Source: Lachnospiraceae bacterium
GTDB taxonomy: Bacteria; Bacillota; Clostridia; Lachnospirales; Lachnospiraceae
Assembly: GCA_910574885.1 (NCBI GenBank)
Contig: CAJTDD010000008.1
Coordinates: forward strand, 62,001 to 126,000
Direction: 5' to 3'
DNA: 64,000 nt
Under the pieces are notes generated by a model. The model made no database searches. It was not told the DNA's origin and saw nothing but the letters and a program-made list of their open reading frames with translations. This document shows positions 17,818 to 26,875 of this stretch, piece by piece (the first letter of the stretch is position 1; each line of letters begins with the position of its first letter). A program made the translations under genes and the position numbers.

Positions 17818-17858
17818 CGCCTTTGGCAGAACAGGATGTTTCTGCCGGAGGCGTTTTT
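17818..17858 (+). terminator. Intrinsic terminator of the Panacea operon
   Basis: GCCTTTGGCAGAA pairs with TTCTGCCGGAGGC (two mismatches) around a short loop and is followed by TTTTT. It begins right after the second gene. Confidence 0.85.
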
Positions 17859-17986
17859 GTATTTAGAACGCTTTAATTAATTGTCGAATTTTGCCGGATT
17901 TTATTGAATTTACTTCTTTTCTGTGATAAATTAACTTTCATATAGTTTCCAGAATTTGGTAATTTTTTTAAGGTCGGGAGATGAAT

Positions 17987-19318
17987 ATGGTACGAGAATA
18001 TTTAGGACAGAGCGTGTACGAAGCGTTTCAGGAGCGAATTCGGTTTATCTTTGAGGAATTTGACAATATTTATGTCTCTTTTTCCGGCGGCAAGGACAGT
18101 GGACTTCTTTTGAACCTCGTGCTGGATTTTCAGCAGAAATATGCCCCAAAGAAGAGAGTCGGCGTGTTCCATCAGGATTTTGAGGCGCAGTATACGGTGA
18201 CGTCAGAATACGTGGAGCGCACATTTGAGAGGATCAAGGAACAAGTGGAGCCGTACTGGGTGTGCCTTCCGATGGCTACCCGTACGGCTCTCAGCAGTTA
18301 TGAAATGTACTGGTATCCGTGGGACGACAAGAAGGAGGAGCTGTGGGTCAGGAAGATGCCCAAAAAGAAATATGTGGTCAATTTAAGCAACAACCCGATT
18401 ACCACATACCGCTACCGGATGCATCAGGAGGATTTGGCGAAGCAGTTCGGCAGGTGGTACAGGATTTCCCACGGCAATCGGAAGACGGTGTGCCTGCTGG
18501 GAATCCGGGCGGACGAATCTTTGCAGCGGTACAGCGGCTTCTTGAATAAGAAGTTTGGCTATAAGGGAAAATGCTGGATTACGAAGTATTTTAAGGATTT
18601 TTGGTGTGCGTCGCCCCTTTATGACTGGACAATCCAGGATGTCTGGCATGCCAATTATATATTTGATTATGATTATAACCACCTGTACGACCTCTACTAT
18701 AAGGCAGGGCTGAAGGTTTCGCAGATGCGGGTGGCATCGCCTTTCAATGATTATTCAAAGGATTCTCTGAATCTTTACCGGGTGATTGACCCGGAAATCT
18801 GGGTGAGGCTTGTAGGAAGGGTGAAAGGGGCGAACTTTGGGGCTATTTACGGAAAGACGAAGGCGTTGGGCTACCGGAATATTACGCTGCCCGAGGGCCA
18901 TACCTGGAAGTCCTATACCATGTTCCTTCTGGATACGCTTCCCATCCGTCTGCGAAACAACTATGTTAAGAAGTTTAATACTTCCATTAAATTCTGGCAT
19001 GAAACGGGAGGCGGTTTGGATGAGGAGGTCATACAGGAGTTAGAGGAGCACGGTTATCAGATTAAACGGAACGGTGTCTCCAACTATACTCTCAGTAAAA
19101 AGTCCCGAATTGTTTTCATGGGAAAGATTCCGGATGATACGGACGACATCAAATCTACCAGGGATATTCCCAGCTGGAAGCGGATGTGCTGCTGTATCCT
19201 GAAAAATGACCATATCTGCCGTTCGATGGGATTCGGGATGACAAGGGAGCAGCAGAGGAGGATTGATGCGATACGGCATAAATATAAGAGTGTGGAGGAA
19301 ATGAGTTATGGAGTATAG
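17987..19318 (+). CDS. ibrA: IbrA-like PAPS-reductase-family protein with DUF3440
   Basis: About 443 residues. The N-terminus holds a PP-loop ATP pyrophosphatase motif (YVSFSGGKDSGLLLNL, about residue 31), as in PAPS reductases and DndC-like enzymes. The middle contains VCLLGIRADESLQRYSG and the C-terminal DUF3440 region ends with a cysteine-containing RMCCCILKNDH. This is the IbrA family; IbrA with IbrB was described as a regulator of immunoglobulin-binding proteins in an E. coli prophage, but the biochemical activity is not established. ATG 17987 has GGGAG at six bases; the alternative ATG 17981 lies too close. The last 11 bases overlap ibrB. Confidence 0.88.
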   Translation: MVREYLGQSVYEAFQERIRFIFEEFDNIYVSFSGGKDSGLLLNLVLDFQQKYAPKKRVGVFHQDFEAQYTVTSEYVERTFERIKEQVEPYWVCLPMATRTALSSYEMYWYPWDDKKEELWVRKMPKKKYVVNLSNNPITTYRYRMHQEDLAKQFGRWYRISHGNRKTVCLLGIRADESLQRYSGFLNKKFGYKGKCWITKYFKDFWCASPLYDWTIQDVWHANYIFDYDYNHLYDLYYKAGLKVSQMRVASPFNDYSKDSLNLYRVIDPEIWVRLVGRVKGANFGAIYGKTKALGYRNITLPEGHTWKSYTMFLLDTLPIRLRNNYVKKFNTSIKFWHETGGGLDEEVIQELEEHGYQIKRNGVSNYTLSKKSRIVFMGKIPDDTDDIKSTRDIPSWKRMCCCILKNDHICRSMGFGMTREQQRRIDAIRHKYKSVEEMSYGV

Positions 19319-19835
19319 AAGCCCTGCGTATCGTGTGATAGCGGTTCCGGTGGAAAAGGTGGTTCCCAATTCCTACAATCCCAATACGGTTGCGCCGCCA
19401 GAGATGAAGCTGCTCTATGAGAGCATCAAGAACGACGGGTATACGATGCCTGTGGTCTGTTATTACAATAAATCGGACGATAAGTATATCATTGTGGACG
19501 GATTCCATCGCTATCGGATTATGCTGGAGCATCCGGATATTTATGAGCGGGAGAAGGGACTGCTTCCAGTGTCTGTAATCGACAAGCCGTTGGAGCAGCG
19601 GATTGCCAGTACAATCCGGCATAACCGGGCGAGAGGGAACCATGATGTAGACCTGATGGGGAATATTGTGAAGGAGCTTCACGAACTGGGACGTTCGGAT
19701 GCATGGATATCGAGACATCTGGGAATGGACAGGGATGAAATTCTGAGGCTCAAGCAGATTACGGGGCTTGCGGCATTGTTCCGGGATGTGAAGTTCGGGC
19801 AGGCTTGGAGGCCTTCGGAAGAGGAAGAAGAGTGA
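19308..19835 (+). CDS. ibrB: IbrB-like ParB-domain protein
   Basis: A 175-residue protein with an N-terminal ParB/sulfiredoxin-like nuclease domain (VEKVVPNSYNPNTVAPPEM, then IIVDGFHRYRIML with the GxHR motif, and RHNRARGNHDVDLM) and a helix-turn-helix-like end (DAWISRHLGMDRDEILRLKQ). It overlaps ibrA by 11 nt and has GGAGG upstream. The ParB-type domain plus a PAPS-reductase-like partner is the conserved IbrAB pair; a role in nucleic-acid or sulfur modification is possible but unproven. Confidence 0.87.
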   Translation: MEYRSPAYRVIAVPVEKVVPNSYNPNTVAPPEMKLLYESIKNDGYTMPVVCYYNKSDDKYIIVDGFHRYRIMLEHPDIYEREKGLLPVSVIDKPLEQRIASTIRHNRARGNHDVDLMGNIVKELHELGRSDAWISRHLGMDRDEILRLKQITGLAALFRDVKFGQAWRPSEEEEE

Positions 19836-19860
19836 TGCGTAATGTGATTATAAATAGTTT

Positions 19861-19893
19861 ATAGAAGAGGGGCTGATAAAGCCCCTCTTCTAT
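19861..19893. terminator. Bidirectional intrinsic terminator
   Basis: A perfect 13-bp stem (ATAGAAGAGGGGC / GCCCCTCTTCTAT) with loop TGATAAA lies between the converging ibrB and chemoreceptor genes. T- and A-rich flanks suit both directions. Confidence 0.9.
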
Positions 19894-19907
19894 AAAATAG
19901 CAGTATT

Positions 19908-21599
19908 TTAATCCTTTAGCCGGAATGTTCCTACCAGATCTTTCATAAGCTGCGACTGGTTGGATAATTCCTGACTGGCTGCAGCACTCTCTTCTGCGGT
20001 TGCGGAATTGGTCTGCACAACGTTGGAAATCTGGTCAATACCCAGCGTAATCTGGGCGATTGCCTCTGCCTGATTGCCGCTAGCCTCAGCAATCTGACTG
20101 ATGATGCCGGCAACCTCCTCGACTCCTTTTACTGTGTTCATTAAGGAAGCGGCAGTCTCATCGGCAATCAAGGTTCCGTTTTCTACGGCTCTTAATGAAT
20201 TTTCAATGAGGGCGGAGGTATTCTGGGACGCTTCTGCGCTCTTGCCCGCCAGATTGCGGACTTCATCAGCCACAACTGCGAAGCCTTTTCCCGCTTCGCC
20301 GGCACGCGCCGCTTCTACGGCGGCGTTCAATGCAAGAATATTGGTCTGGAAAGCGATATCCTCGATGGTCTTAATAATCTTGCCGATTTCGTCCGAGCAG
20401 GCGCTGATATTGTTCATTGCCTGAATCATTTCCTGCATCTTCTGATTGCTTTTTTGCATCTCGTTTCCTACATTGCCTGCCATATCGTTTGCATTATGTG
20501 CATATTCGGCATTCTGCTGAACATTCTGTGAAATCTCGTTAATGGAGGCAGAAAGTTCCTCGACAGAACTTGCCTGTTCGGTAGCGCCCTGAGAAAGAGC
20601 CTGCGCGCCGTCGGATACCTGGTTGGAACCACTTGCAACCTGAGAGGAACTCTGACTGATCTGCAGGATGGTATGATTGAGCTTTTCGGCGATTGCGCGG
20701 AAGGAAACCAGAAGAGGCTTGAATCCGCCAATGTATTCCTCTTCACAGATGGAATCTACAGTAAAATCCCCGGAAGCCATACGGGCAAGGAATTTATTCT
20801 CATCATCAATAATGACCTGAAGCTTGCGTATCAGCTCACGCATCTGTTTGGAAAGAATTCCCAATTCATCCTTGGAGGTATAGGATATCTCTACATCCAG
20901 ATCTCCCTGCGCTATTCTCGAGGCAGCGCGCTCAATTTCGAGGATTGGGTATTTGATTCCGCGTATGATTATCACAAAGAAGTAGGTGCCAATCAGATAT
21001 ATGACCACCATCACGCTAATCTGAAGAATTATTGCATCTCTGTAAAGAGTTGAGCTTGCGTCGGTTTCTTTCTGGCTTCCGTCTTCCGTATAGTTGATGA
21101 TATCATCCAAAGCTCCGTTCAGGGATATGTACAGGTCTACACATTCCCCCTCTAAAATTGCGCGGGCTCCATCTATATCGCCCTGTGTTGCCAACGTCAT
21201 CAGACGGTCGTCGGCCTCGCTGTACTTAGTCCAGTATTCAAAGGCCGTATCGTATAATGCCTTTTCTTCTCCGGTAATCAGTTCTTCGTATTTTGCAAAA
21301 AGCGAATCCATTTCGCCCTTCTCTTTTTCTACATATTGAAGGCTTGTTTCGGTTACTTTGTCGGAAAGGGCTGTGAGATATCTTAATTCATTAAGACGGA
21401 TGTTAGAGAGTGTTCCGGTCATGTCCCGCGCCATGTCTATGCGGGGAAGCCATTCTGTTGAGATATTGCTGTTCTCGTGATTTAATTTTCCCATTAAGAA
21501 GAATGAGATGCCTCCGATAATGAGCATACCGCTTAACGCAATTACAATGAGAATATAGAGTTTCAGGCTGATTTTCAGGTTTTTAATGCGTGCTGCCAT
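19908..21599 (-). CDS. Methyl-accepting chemotaxis protein
   Basis: A 563-residue receptor: N-terminal transmembrane helix ([20 protein letters not shown]), a helical-bundle extracellular sensor (4HB_MCP type), a second helix (about 190-212), a HAMP linker ([22 protein letters not shown]) and the signalling domain with the conserved tip [23 protein letters not shown]. It transmits ligand information to CheA/CheW. Start 21599 follows AAAGGAG; upstream in-frame codons are unlikely. It is a lone receptor, with no other chemotaxis gene in the window. A sigma-28-like -10 element upstream suggests expression with motility genes. Confidence 0.95.
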   Translation of the reverse strand: MAARIKNLKISLKLYILIVIALSGMLIIGGISFFLMGKLNHENSNISTEWLPRIDMARDMTGTLSNIRLNELRYLTALSDKVTETSLQYVEKEKGEMDSLFAKYEELITGEEKALYDTAFEYWTKYSEADDRLMTLATQGDIDGARAILEGECVDLYISLNGALDDIINYTEDGSQKETDASSTLYRDAIILQISVMVVIYLIGTYFFVIIIRGIKYPILEIERAASRIAQGDLDVEISYTSKDELGILSKQMRELIRKLQVIIDDENKFLARMASGDFTVDSICEEEYIGGFKPLLVSFRAIAEKLNHTILQISQSSSQVASGSNQVSDGAQALSQGATEQASSVEELSASINEISQNVQQNAEYAHNANDMAGNVGNEMQKSNQKMQEMIQAMNNISACSDEIGKIIKTIEDIAFQTNILALNAAVEAARAGEAGKGFAVVADEVRNLAGKSAEASQNTSALIENSLRAVENGTLIADETAASLMNTVKGVEEVAGIISQIAEASGNQAEAIAQITLGIDQISNVVQTNSATAEESAAASQELSNQSQLMKDLVGTFRLKD

Positions 21600-21666
21600 G
21601 TAGTGTTTTCTCCTTTCATTTCCACAGTCTTTTTTCATTTGGCATATGAGCAAAACTCCATAATTT

Positions 21667-21674
21667 ATATCGGC
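21667..21674 (-). promoter_or_regulatory. Candidate sigma-D (sigma-28) -10 element upstream of the chemoreceptor
   Basis: On the minus strand the bases read GCCGATAT, close to the motility-sigma -10 consensus GCCGATAA, 68 nt before the start codon. The matching -35 (TAAA) is poor (TATC at the right distance), so this is a tentative call. Confidence 0.5.
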
Positions 21675-21792
21675 ATAATAATATAAGCTGATAAGGATTT
21701 GTGTTACGATTTTTTGCTGTACAAACCAGGGGAAATTGAGTATATTATAGGTAATGGGAATCGAATGGAATCACGAAAGGGAGGAATAAAAA

Positions 21793-23850
21793 ATGCGAAA
21801 GTCACAGAATTTCCAATGGAACGCTATTTCACTGGGCGCTTGTTATTACCCGGAGCATTGGGACAGGAGCCTATGGGAGGAAGACCTTGAGCGGATGAAA
21901 TCTGCCGGAATCAAGACAATCCGGATTGGGGAGTTTGCGTGGAGCAAGGTAGAACCAAGGGAAGGAGAATATACTTACGAATTTTTCGACGGTTTCTTAG
22001 AGGCAGCATGCAAGGCGGGTATGAAGGTAATCTTCGGAACGCCGACTGCAACGCCTCCGGCATGGCTGACAGAGAAATATCCGGAAGTCCTGAACTGCCG
22101 GATGGACGGTGTCAAGTTCCGTCATGGCATGCGCAGGCACTACAACTATAATTCACAGGTATACCGGGAGCTAAGCGCGCGGATTGTGGAGAAATTTGCA
22201 GGGCATTATGCATCTCATCCAAGCGTTATTGGATGGCAGATTGACAATGAGATTAACTGTGAGGTGGACGTGTTCTATTCAGAGAGCGATACGCTGGCGT
22301 TTCGCGAATATCTGAAAAGCAAATACGAAACTTTGGAGAACCTGAACCGGGAGCTGGGGATGATTTTCTGGAATCAGGAATATACGGATTGGAATGAGGT
22401 CTATGTGCCGCGTACCACAATCCATAATTCCTCGAACCCCCATCTGACCCTTGAATATTACAAGTTTGTCTCCGGGAGCGCCATCGCATTTTGCCGAATG
22501 CAGAGCGATATTATCCGGAAATATATAAAGAAAGGGGATTTTATCACGACCAACGGCATGTTCAACCATCTTGATAACCACAGGATGATGGATGAGGCCT
22601 TAGATGTCTATACCTATGATTCTTATCCGAATTTTGCATATTGCCTTGAGGAAGACCCGTTACATAGTACGGGACTTAACGACAGGAAATGGAGCAATCA
22701 CCTGTCAAGGGTGCGTTCCGTCTGCCCGCATTTTGGGATTATGGAGCAGCAGTCCGGGGCAAATGGATGGAATACAAGGATGGAAGCTCCTGCGCCTAAG
22801 CCTGGGCAGATGACGCTCTGGGCGATGCAGAGTATCGCTCATGGAGCGGATTATGTTAGTTTCTTCCGCTGGCGTACCTGTACGATAGGGACGGAGATTT
22901 ACTGGCATGGGATTCTGGACTATGATAACCGGGATAACCGGAAACTTAGGGAAGTCGCAGAACTTTCTAACCAGATACAATCCATCAAAGATTTGGCGGG
23001 GGCCAAGTACCGGGCGAGCTTCGGAGTCTTGGAGGATTATGACAACCTCTGGGATGCAGACGTGGATGTATGGCACAGACGGTTGGAGAAGGCGAGCAAA
23101 AAGGAGATTTTTGCCGCGTCTCAGTTGAGCCATACGCCGATGGACTATGTGTTGTTATCAGATGATACGGAGTATGAGGATCTGAAGAATTATCCGGTTT
23201 TGTTCTATCCTCATGGGCTGATTTTGACGGAGAAAAGAGCGGCGCTTTTGAAAATGTATGTAGAGAAGGGTGGATGCCTGATTATTGGCGCACGTACCGG
23301 GCAGAAGGAAGTACATGGCAGGTGTGTGATGGCGCCGATGCCAGGGCTTCTTTCAGAGCTTACGGGAACGGCGGTAGAGGAATTTACCTTTGTAGGGGCT
23401 TTAGACGGAACGGTCTGTATGGATTGGCAGGGAGAGCAGTTTGACACAGGGATATTTAACGATGTTTTGGAAAATGTGAGTGAGGATGTGGAGGTCCTTG
23501 CCCGGTATTCGTCTAACTATTATGCAGGGAAACCGGCGCTTACAAAGCGGGCAGTGGGCGAAGGGAAAGCGCTTCATTTCGGCGGGACATTTACCCGGGA
23601 GACTGTGGAGGCTATGCTTAGGTATGTGGGTGTGAGGAACCCTTATGAGAGCAAGCTTGAACTGCCAAAGGAATGTGAACTGTGCGTCCGGGAGAAGGAG
23701 GCAGCGCAGTATTTCTTCATATTGAATTACTCGGCAAAGGAGCAGGAGATTGTGTTTAGGCAGGAAATGACGGATGTGTATTCCGGGGCGAAAGTGCAAG
23801 GGACGATAAAGGTGAAAGGGTATGGAGTTGTCGTGCTGAAATCCTTTTGA
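21793..23850 (+). CDS. Beta-galactosidase, glycoside hydrolase family 42
   Basis: A 685-residue cytoplasmic enzyme that hydrolyses terminal beta-galactosides. The TIM-barrel domain begins GACYYPEHWDRSLWEEDLERMK. The acid/base glutamate lies in IGWQIDNEINCE (about residue 156) and the nucleophile in TIGTEIYWHG (about 365). The C-terminus has the trimerisation and beta domains usual for GH42 (Glyco_hydro_42M/C), e.g. YPVLFYPHGLILTEK. ATG follows AGGGAGG. No sugar transporter or regulator is adjacent, so it is a single-gene unit. Confidence 0.94.
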   Translation: MRKSQNFQWNAISLGACYYPEHWDRSLWEEDLERMKSAGIKTIRIGEFAWSKVEPREGEYTYEFFDGFLEAACKAGMKVIFGTPTATPPAWLTEKYPEVLNCRMDGVKFRHGMRRHYNYNSQVYRELSARIVEKFAGHYASHPSVIGWQIDNEINCEVDVFYSESDTLAFREYLKSKYETLENLNRELGMIFWNQEYTDWNEVYVPRTTIHNSSNPHLTLEYYKFVSGSAIAFCRMQSDIIRKYIKKGDFITTNGMFNHLDNHRMMDEALDVYTYDSYPNFAYCLEEDPLHSTGLNDRKWSNHLSRVRSVCPHFGIMEQQSGANGWNTRMEAPAPKPGQMTLWAMQSIAHGADYVSFFRWRTCTIGTEIYWHGILDYDNRDNRKLREVAELSNQIQSIKDLAGAKYRASFGVLEDYDNLWDADVDVWHRRLEKASKKEIFAASQLSHTPMDYVLLSDDTEYEDLKNYPVLFYPHGLILTEKRAALLKMYVEKGGCLIIGARTGQKEVHGRCVMAPMPGLLSELTGTAVEEFTFVGALDGTVCMDWQGEQFDTGIFNDVLENVSEDVEVLARYSSNYYAGKPALTKRAVGEGKALHFGGTFTRETVEAMLRYVGVRNPYESKLELPKECELCVREKEAAQYFFILNYSAKEQEIVFRQEMTDVYSGAKVQGTIKVKGYGVVVLKSF

Positions 23851-23899
23851 ACCTGACATCATATTATGGTACGCCATAAGCAAGAGAGGGAGTTAAAAT

Positions 23900-24635
23900 A
23901 TGGTCTGTGCCTTTTTCGGAAAAGCAAAAGACAGTAGGGATGTCTTTGACCGTTTGGCAATTTCAGAGGCGGAGGGATATTTACAACACTTGAATAAGCA
24001 CGAAGTAATCTATCTGGACTGTAGTGAAGTGCCGAAAGGATGCTGTGACTATAGAAGCTACATTTCAAGAATTGAAGAAGGAATTTGCCGAGATTTGGCA
24101 GAAAACTATCCGGAGCTGGAACTGAATTAGGGGAAGGCCTTATGGGATCAGGCAACTAAGATTCGATTTGGGGAATATTTTGGTTTCCTAAAATCGGAGG
24201 TGGATCTCCTTTATGAAAGATATCAGGCTAACAGCGGATGCATTGGTGACAAAGAATCAGATTTATTCTGCTATGGTAGTTTATGGATTGCTTACTTATG
24301 AGAATGGGGAAGTGTTTATTCCTAATAAAGAATTGATGCTGAAAGCAACGCTGGAACAAGATACAGGGACGATGTCCGAGATTCTGCAGTTTGTGCATAA
24401 TACGGAAACGCCGATTCTGTCATATAATCATGAGACGGAGTTAGCCGCAGTGGTGAATTTGGTTTATCTTTCAGCTCGTGATAAATACAGGGTAGAAAAG
24501 GAAAAAGGCTATCTGTTACGGTTCGAGGGAAAACTTGGTGAATTGCCGCAATATACAGGACGGGTTCTTGCTGTAGGAATCGGATATCAAAGAGATACGA
24601 AAGAACATTCTTGTGAGGTGGAGATATTACGATGA
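23900..24635 (+). pseudogene. AAA-ATPase-like / PD-(D/E)XK protein, decayed by deletions
   Basis: Fragments of the AAA-ATPase_like family (PF09820-type) occur in order. The first is FGKAKDSRDVFDRLAISE...YLQHLNKHEVIYLDCSEV (23900-24130), ending at a stop. Then comes a short piece in another frame (GEYFGFLKSEVDLLYERYQ, about 24157-24220). The last is 24213-24635 with NQIYSAMVVYGLLTYENGEVFIPNKEL, MSEILQFVHNTETPILSYN and LRFEGKLGELPQYTGRVLAVG. The Walker A N-terminus, most of the ATPase core and the nuclease active-site segment between DKYRVEKE and KGYLLRFEGK are missing. The last block has a start codon and binding site, so a short 140-residue product might still be made, but it would lack catalytic residues. 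Confidence 0.8.
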
Positions 24636-24700
24636 TATTTTTAGGTGCAGAGTGCATGGAGTGAAGAAATATAGCTGGGGGAATGTAGGAGTGTGTAAGA

Positions 24701-25360
24701 ATGGCAAATATTTTACTTGTGGAGGATGATGAGACGATTTCTTTTGGTATCCGTTCGGCTTTGGCGAAAAAAGGTCATGAGGTAGCCTGCTGTTCGGGTA
24801 TGGAGGAAGGGAAAACCTTGTTCTCGGCGAAATTTGACCTGATTCTTCTGGATTTGAACCTCCCAGACGGAAACGGATATGTTTTCTGTAGTTGGGTGAA
24901 GGAGAGAAGCGATAGCCCGGTTATCTTTCTGACGGTGAGGGATGGCGTAAATGACATCACCCGGGGCCTTGACATGGGGGCAGACGATTATATCACGAAA
25001 CCCTTTCATATTGCTGTGCTGGAATCCAGGATACAGGCGGTTTTAAGACGGGCGGCCGTTTCTTGTATGCTTGTCTGCGGCAATATCCGGATGGACAAGA
25101 AGAGAATGCAGGTGTGGGTGGGGGAGGAGAGCGTTCCCCTCACCAGCCTTGAGTACCGTCTTTTGCAGCTGTTGATGGAGAATAAGGGATGTATTCTGCC
25201 ACGGAATCGGCTTTTGGAGAAATTGTGGGATGTGGAGGGGAATTTTGTAAATGATAATACATTGACGGTCGCTATGAAACGTCTGCGAGAAAAATTGCAT
25301 CATGAACCCTGCATTACCACAGTAAGGGGAATCGGTTATCGGATGGAGGAAACGGAATGA
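24701..25360 (+). CDS. OmpR-family response regulator
   Basis: A 219-residue two-component regulator: receiver domain with VEDDE acidic pair, phospho-acceptor in DLILLDLNLPDG (Asp about 51), the conserved Lys in DYITKPF, and a C-terminal winged helix (LTSLEYRLLQLLMENKG; TVRGIGYRME). It overlaps the kinase gene by four bases (ATGA), so both are translated together. Target genes are unknown; no transporter is directly adjacent. Confidence 0.94.
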   Translation: MANILLVEDDETISFGIRSALAKKGHEVACCSGMEEGKTLFSAKFDLILLDLNLPDGNGYVFCSWVKERSDSPVIFLTVRDGVNDITRGLDMGADDYITKPFHIAVLESRIQAVLRRAAVSCMLVCGNIRMDKKRMQVWVGEESVPLTSLEYRLLQLLMENKGCILPRNRLLEKLWDVEGNFVNDNTLTVAMKRLREKLHHEPCITTVRGIGYRMEETE

Positions 25361-26574
25361 ATACGGCAAGGAAAGCGGCGGGACATTTTATGCTCTGGCT
25401 GTTTCTGGGATTAGCCGCCGGAGTTTTTCTGGCGGCTGTATTAAGTTATCGTGAATATCAGGCAATGGCGGGTATTGCAGGCTCGGTCATGGAGACGGAT
25501 TCGCTGGCAGAGGGATTGAAGCAGAGTTTTACCCTGCAATCCGGCAGTATGTCAGGGGAAATATTTCTGCAAACCTATGGATATCGTCGTATGGGAAAAT
25601 GGGGCACATATCTGCCGTTTACTGCAGGAATTTGTATCCTGCTTTTTCAAATATCGGGTTTTATTACTTTTTCCTTACGTTGCCGGGAGGAGGGACGGGA
25701 GCAGAAACGAATCCGGGAGCTGACTCAATATCTCAGGGCGGTAAATTCTGGGGAAGGAGTAGTTCTGTGCCGTACGGAAGATAATTTCTCACATCTGGAA
25801 GATGAGATGTATAAAACTGTAATGGAATTGCGCAGTACGAAAGAAGCCGCTGTGAAGAACCATGAAATCCTGGCAGAGCGGATTGCAGATATTGCTCATC
25901 AGTTAAAGACTCCTTTGACTTCTATGTCGTTGATGACGGAGCTTTTGGAGGAGTACCAGACAGTTGAGACAAAGGAGTATTACAATCGGTTATCCAGCCA
26001 GATTGAGCGGTTGAAAAGTCTGGTGGCAGGGCTTTTGGCATTGGCAAAGCTGGACTCACATGGAATTGTGTTTTGTAAGGAGAAACTTAGGCTGTCAGAG
26101 CTTATGGAATCCGTATCAGAACCGCTTATGGAAATGATGAGGGAACATAGGATTACCCTTGCTATAGAAGCTTTGGGTTATGAGAAAGGGACGAAAGAAG
26201 TGGCGGACGAAGAGTATTTTATATTTGCAGACCGGCAATGGACGGAAGAGGCATTGTTGAACATTTTGAAAAACTGTGTGGAGCATACGCCGGATGGAGG
26301 CAGAATTATGGTATCATACAGCCAAAATCCGATTTATACGGAACTGCGGATTGTGGATGGAGGAAGAGGATTTGCGGCAAAAGATATTCCACATTTATTT
26401 GAACGATTTTATCGCGGGGAAGGTGCGGCGGGAGATAATGTTGGGATTGGACTGGCATTGGCGAAGGCTGTGCTGGAACGGGAGAATGGACAGATTTTAG
26501 CAGAGAATACGGAGGAAGGGCATGCTTGCTTTCGGGTGAAGTGGTATAATGCTTGCAACAGTCATAGAGGTTAG
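25357..26574 (+). CDS. Sensor histidine kinase
   Basis: A 405-residue membrane kinase with two N-terminal helices (about 9-30 and 86-108) enclosing a short extracytoplasmic loop of about 55 residues. The H-box is IADIAHQLKTPLTSM. The ATPase domain shows NILKNCVEHTP (N-box), VDGGRGFAAKDIPHLFERFYRG (G1/F-box) and NVGIGLALAKAVLE (G2). Partner of the response regulator upstream. The small sensor loop resembles kinases that respond to cell-envelope or antimicrobial-peptide stress, but the ligand is not evident. Confidence 0.93.
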   Translation: MNTARKAAGHFMLWLFLGLAAGVFLAAVLSYREYQAMAGIAGSVMETDSLAEGLKQSFTLQSGSMSGEIFLQTYGYRRMGKWGTYLPFTAGICILLFQISGFITFSLRCREEGREQKRIRELTQYLRAVNSGEGVVLCRTEDNFSHLEDEMYKTVMELRSTKEAAVKNHEILAERIADIAHQLKTPLTSMSLMTELLEEYQTVETKEYYNRLSSQIERLKSLVAGLLALAKLDSHGIVFCKEKLRLSELMESVSEPLMEMMREHRITLAIEALGYEKGTKEVADEEYFIFADRQWTEEALLNILKNCVEHTPDGGRIMVSYSQNPIYTELRIVDGGRGFAAKDIPHLFERFYRGEGAAGDNVGIGLALAKAVLERENGQILAENTEEGHACFRVKWYNACNSHRG

Positions 26575-26587
26575 ATATAATAGAAAG

Positions 26588-26698
26588 AGCGCCCGGGAGA
26601 GGCAGGCGGAGATATTTTCCCGCTTTTACAGAGAGCCGGAGGTTCACAGTCAGAATGGGATTGGTATCGGGCTGTATCTGCCTGGTGGAATGGCATAA
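26588..26698 (+). pseudogene. Histidine-kinase ATPase-domain fragment
   Basis: An open stretch of 36 codons reads AEIFSRFYREPEVHSQNGIGIGLYL, the F- and G2-box region of a histidine kinase ATPase domain. It differs in sequence from the intact kinase just upstream (which has PHLFERFYRGEG), so it derives from another kinase gene rather than a local duplication of this one. It has no start codon or flanking domain. The rest of the 300-nt gap to 26876 shows only a short unidentifiable reading frame (VVYLSRDTKESVREKA, near 26765). Confidence 0.7.
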
Positions 26699-26875
26699 GA
26701 CGGCGGCAGCAGGCCATTTTAAACGCCGCTTTCCCTGACGATATCTTGGCAGGCCGAAATGATCGTGGTGTATCTGTCAAGGGATACAAAGGAGAGTGTC
26801 AGGGAAAAGGCGGCAACTTTGGGATTTTTTGATGTATGGTGTGTTTCCTCAGTTATTATGTATAAAAAGAGAGAT

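Noticed and set aside
23900..24130. Independent small gene of 76 codons.
   Set aside because: Its sequence matches the inner part of the AAA-ATPase-like family and it lacks the family's N-terminus, so it was merged into the pseudogene.
26588..26698. Possible functional second histidine kinase.
   Set aside because: Only the F/G2-box region is present, without H-box, membrane helices or start.
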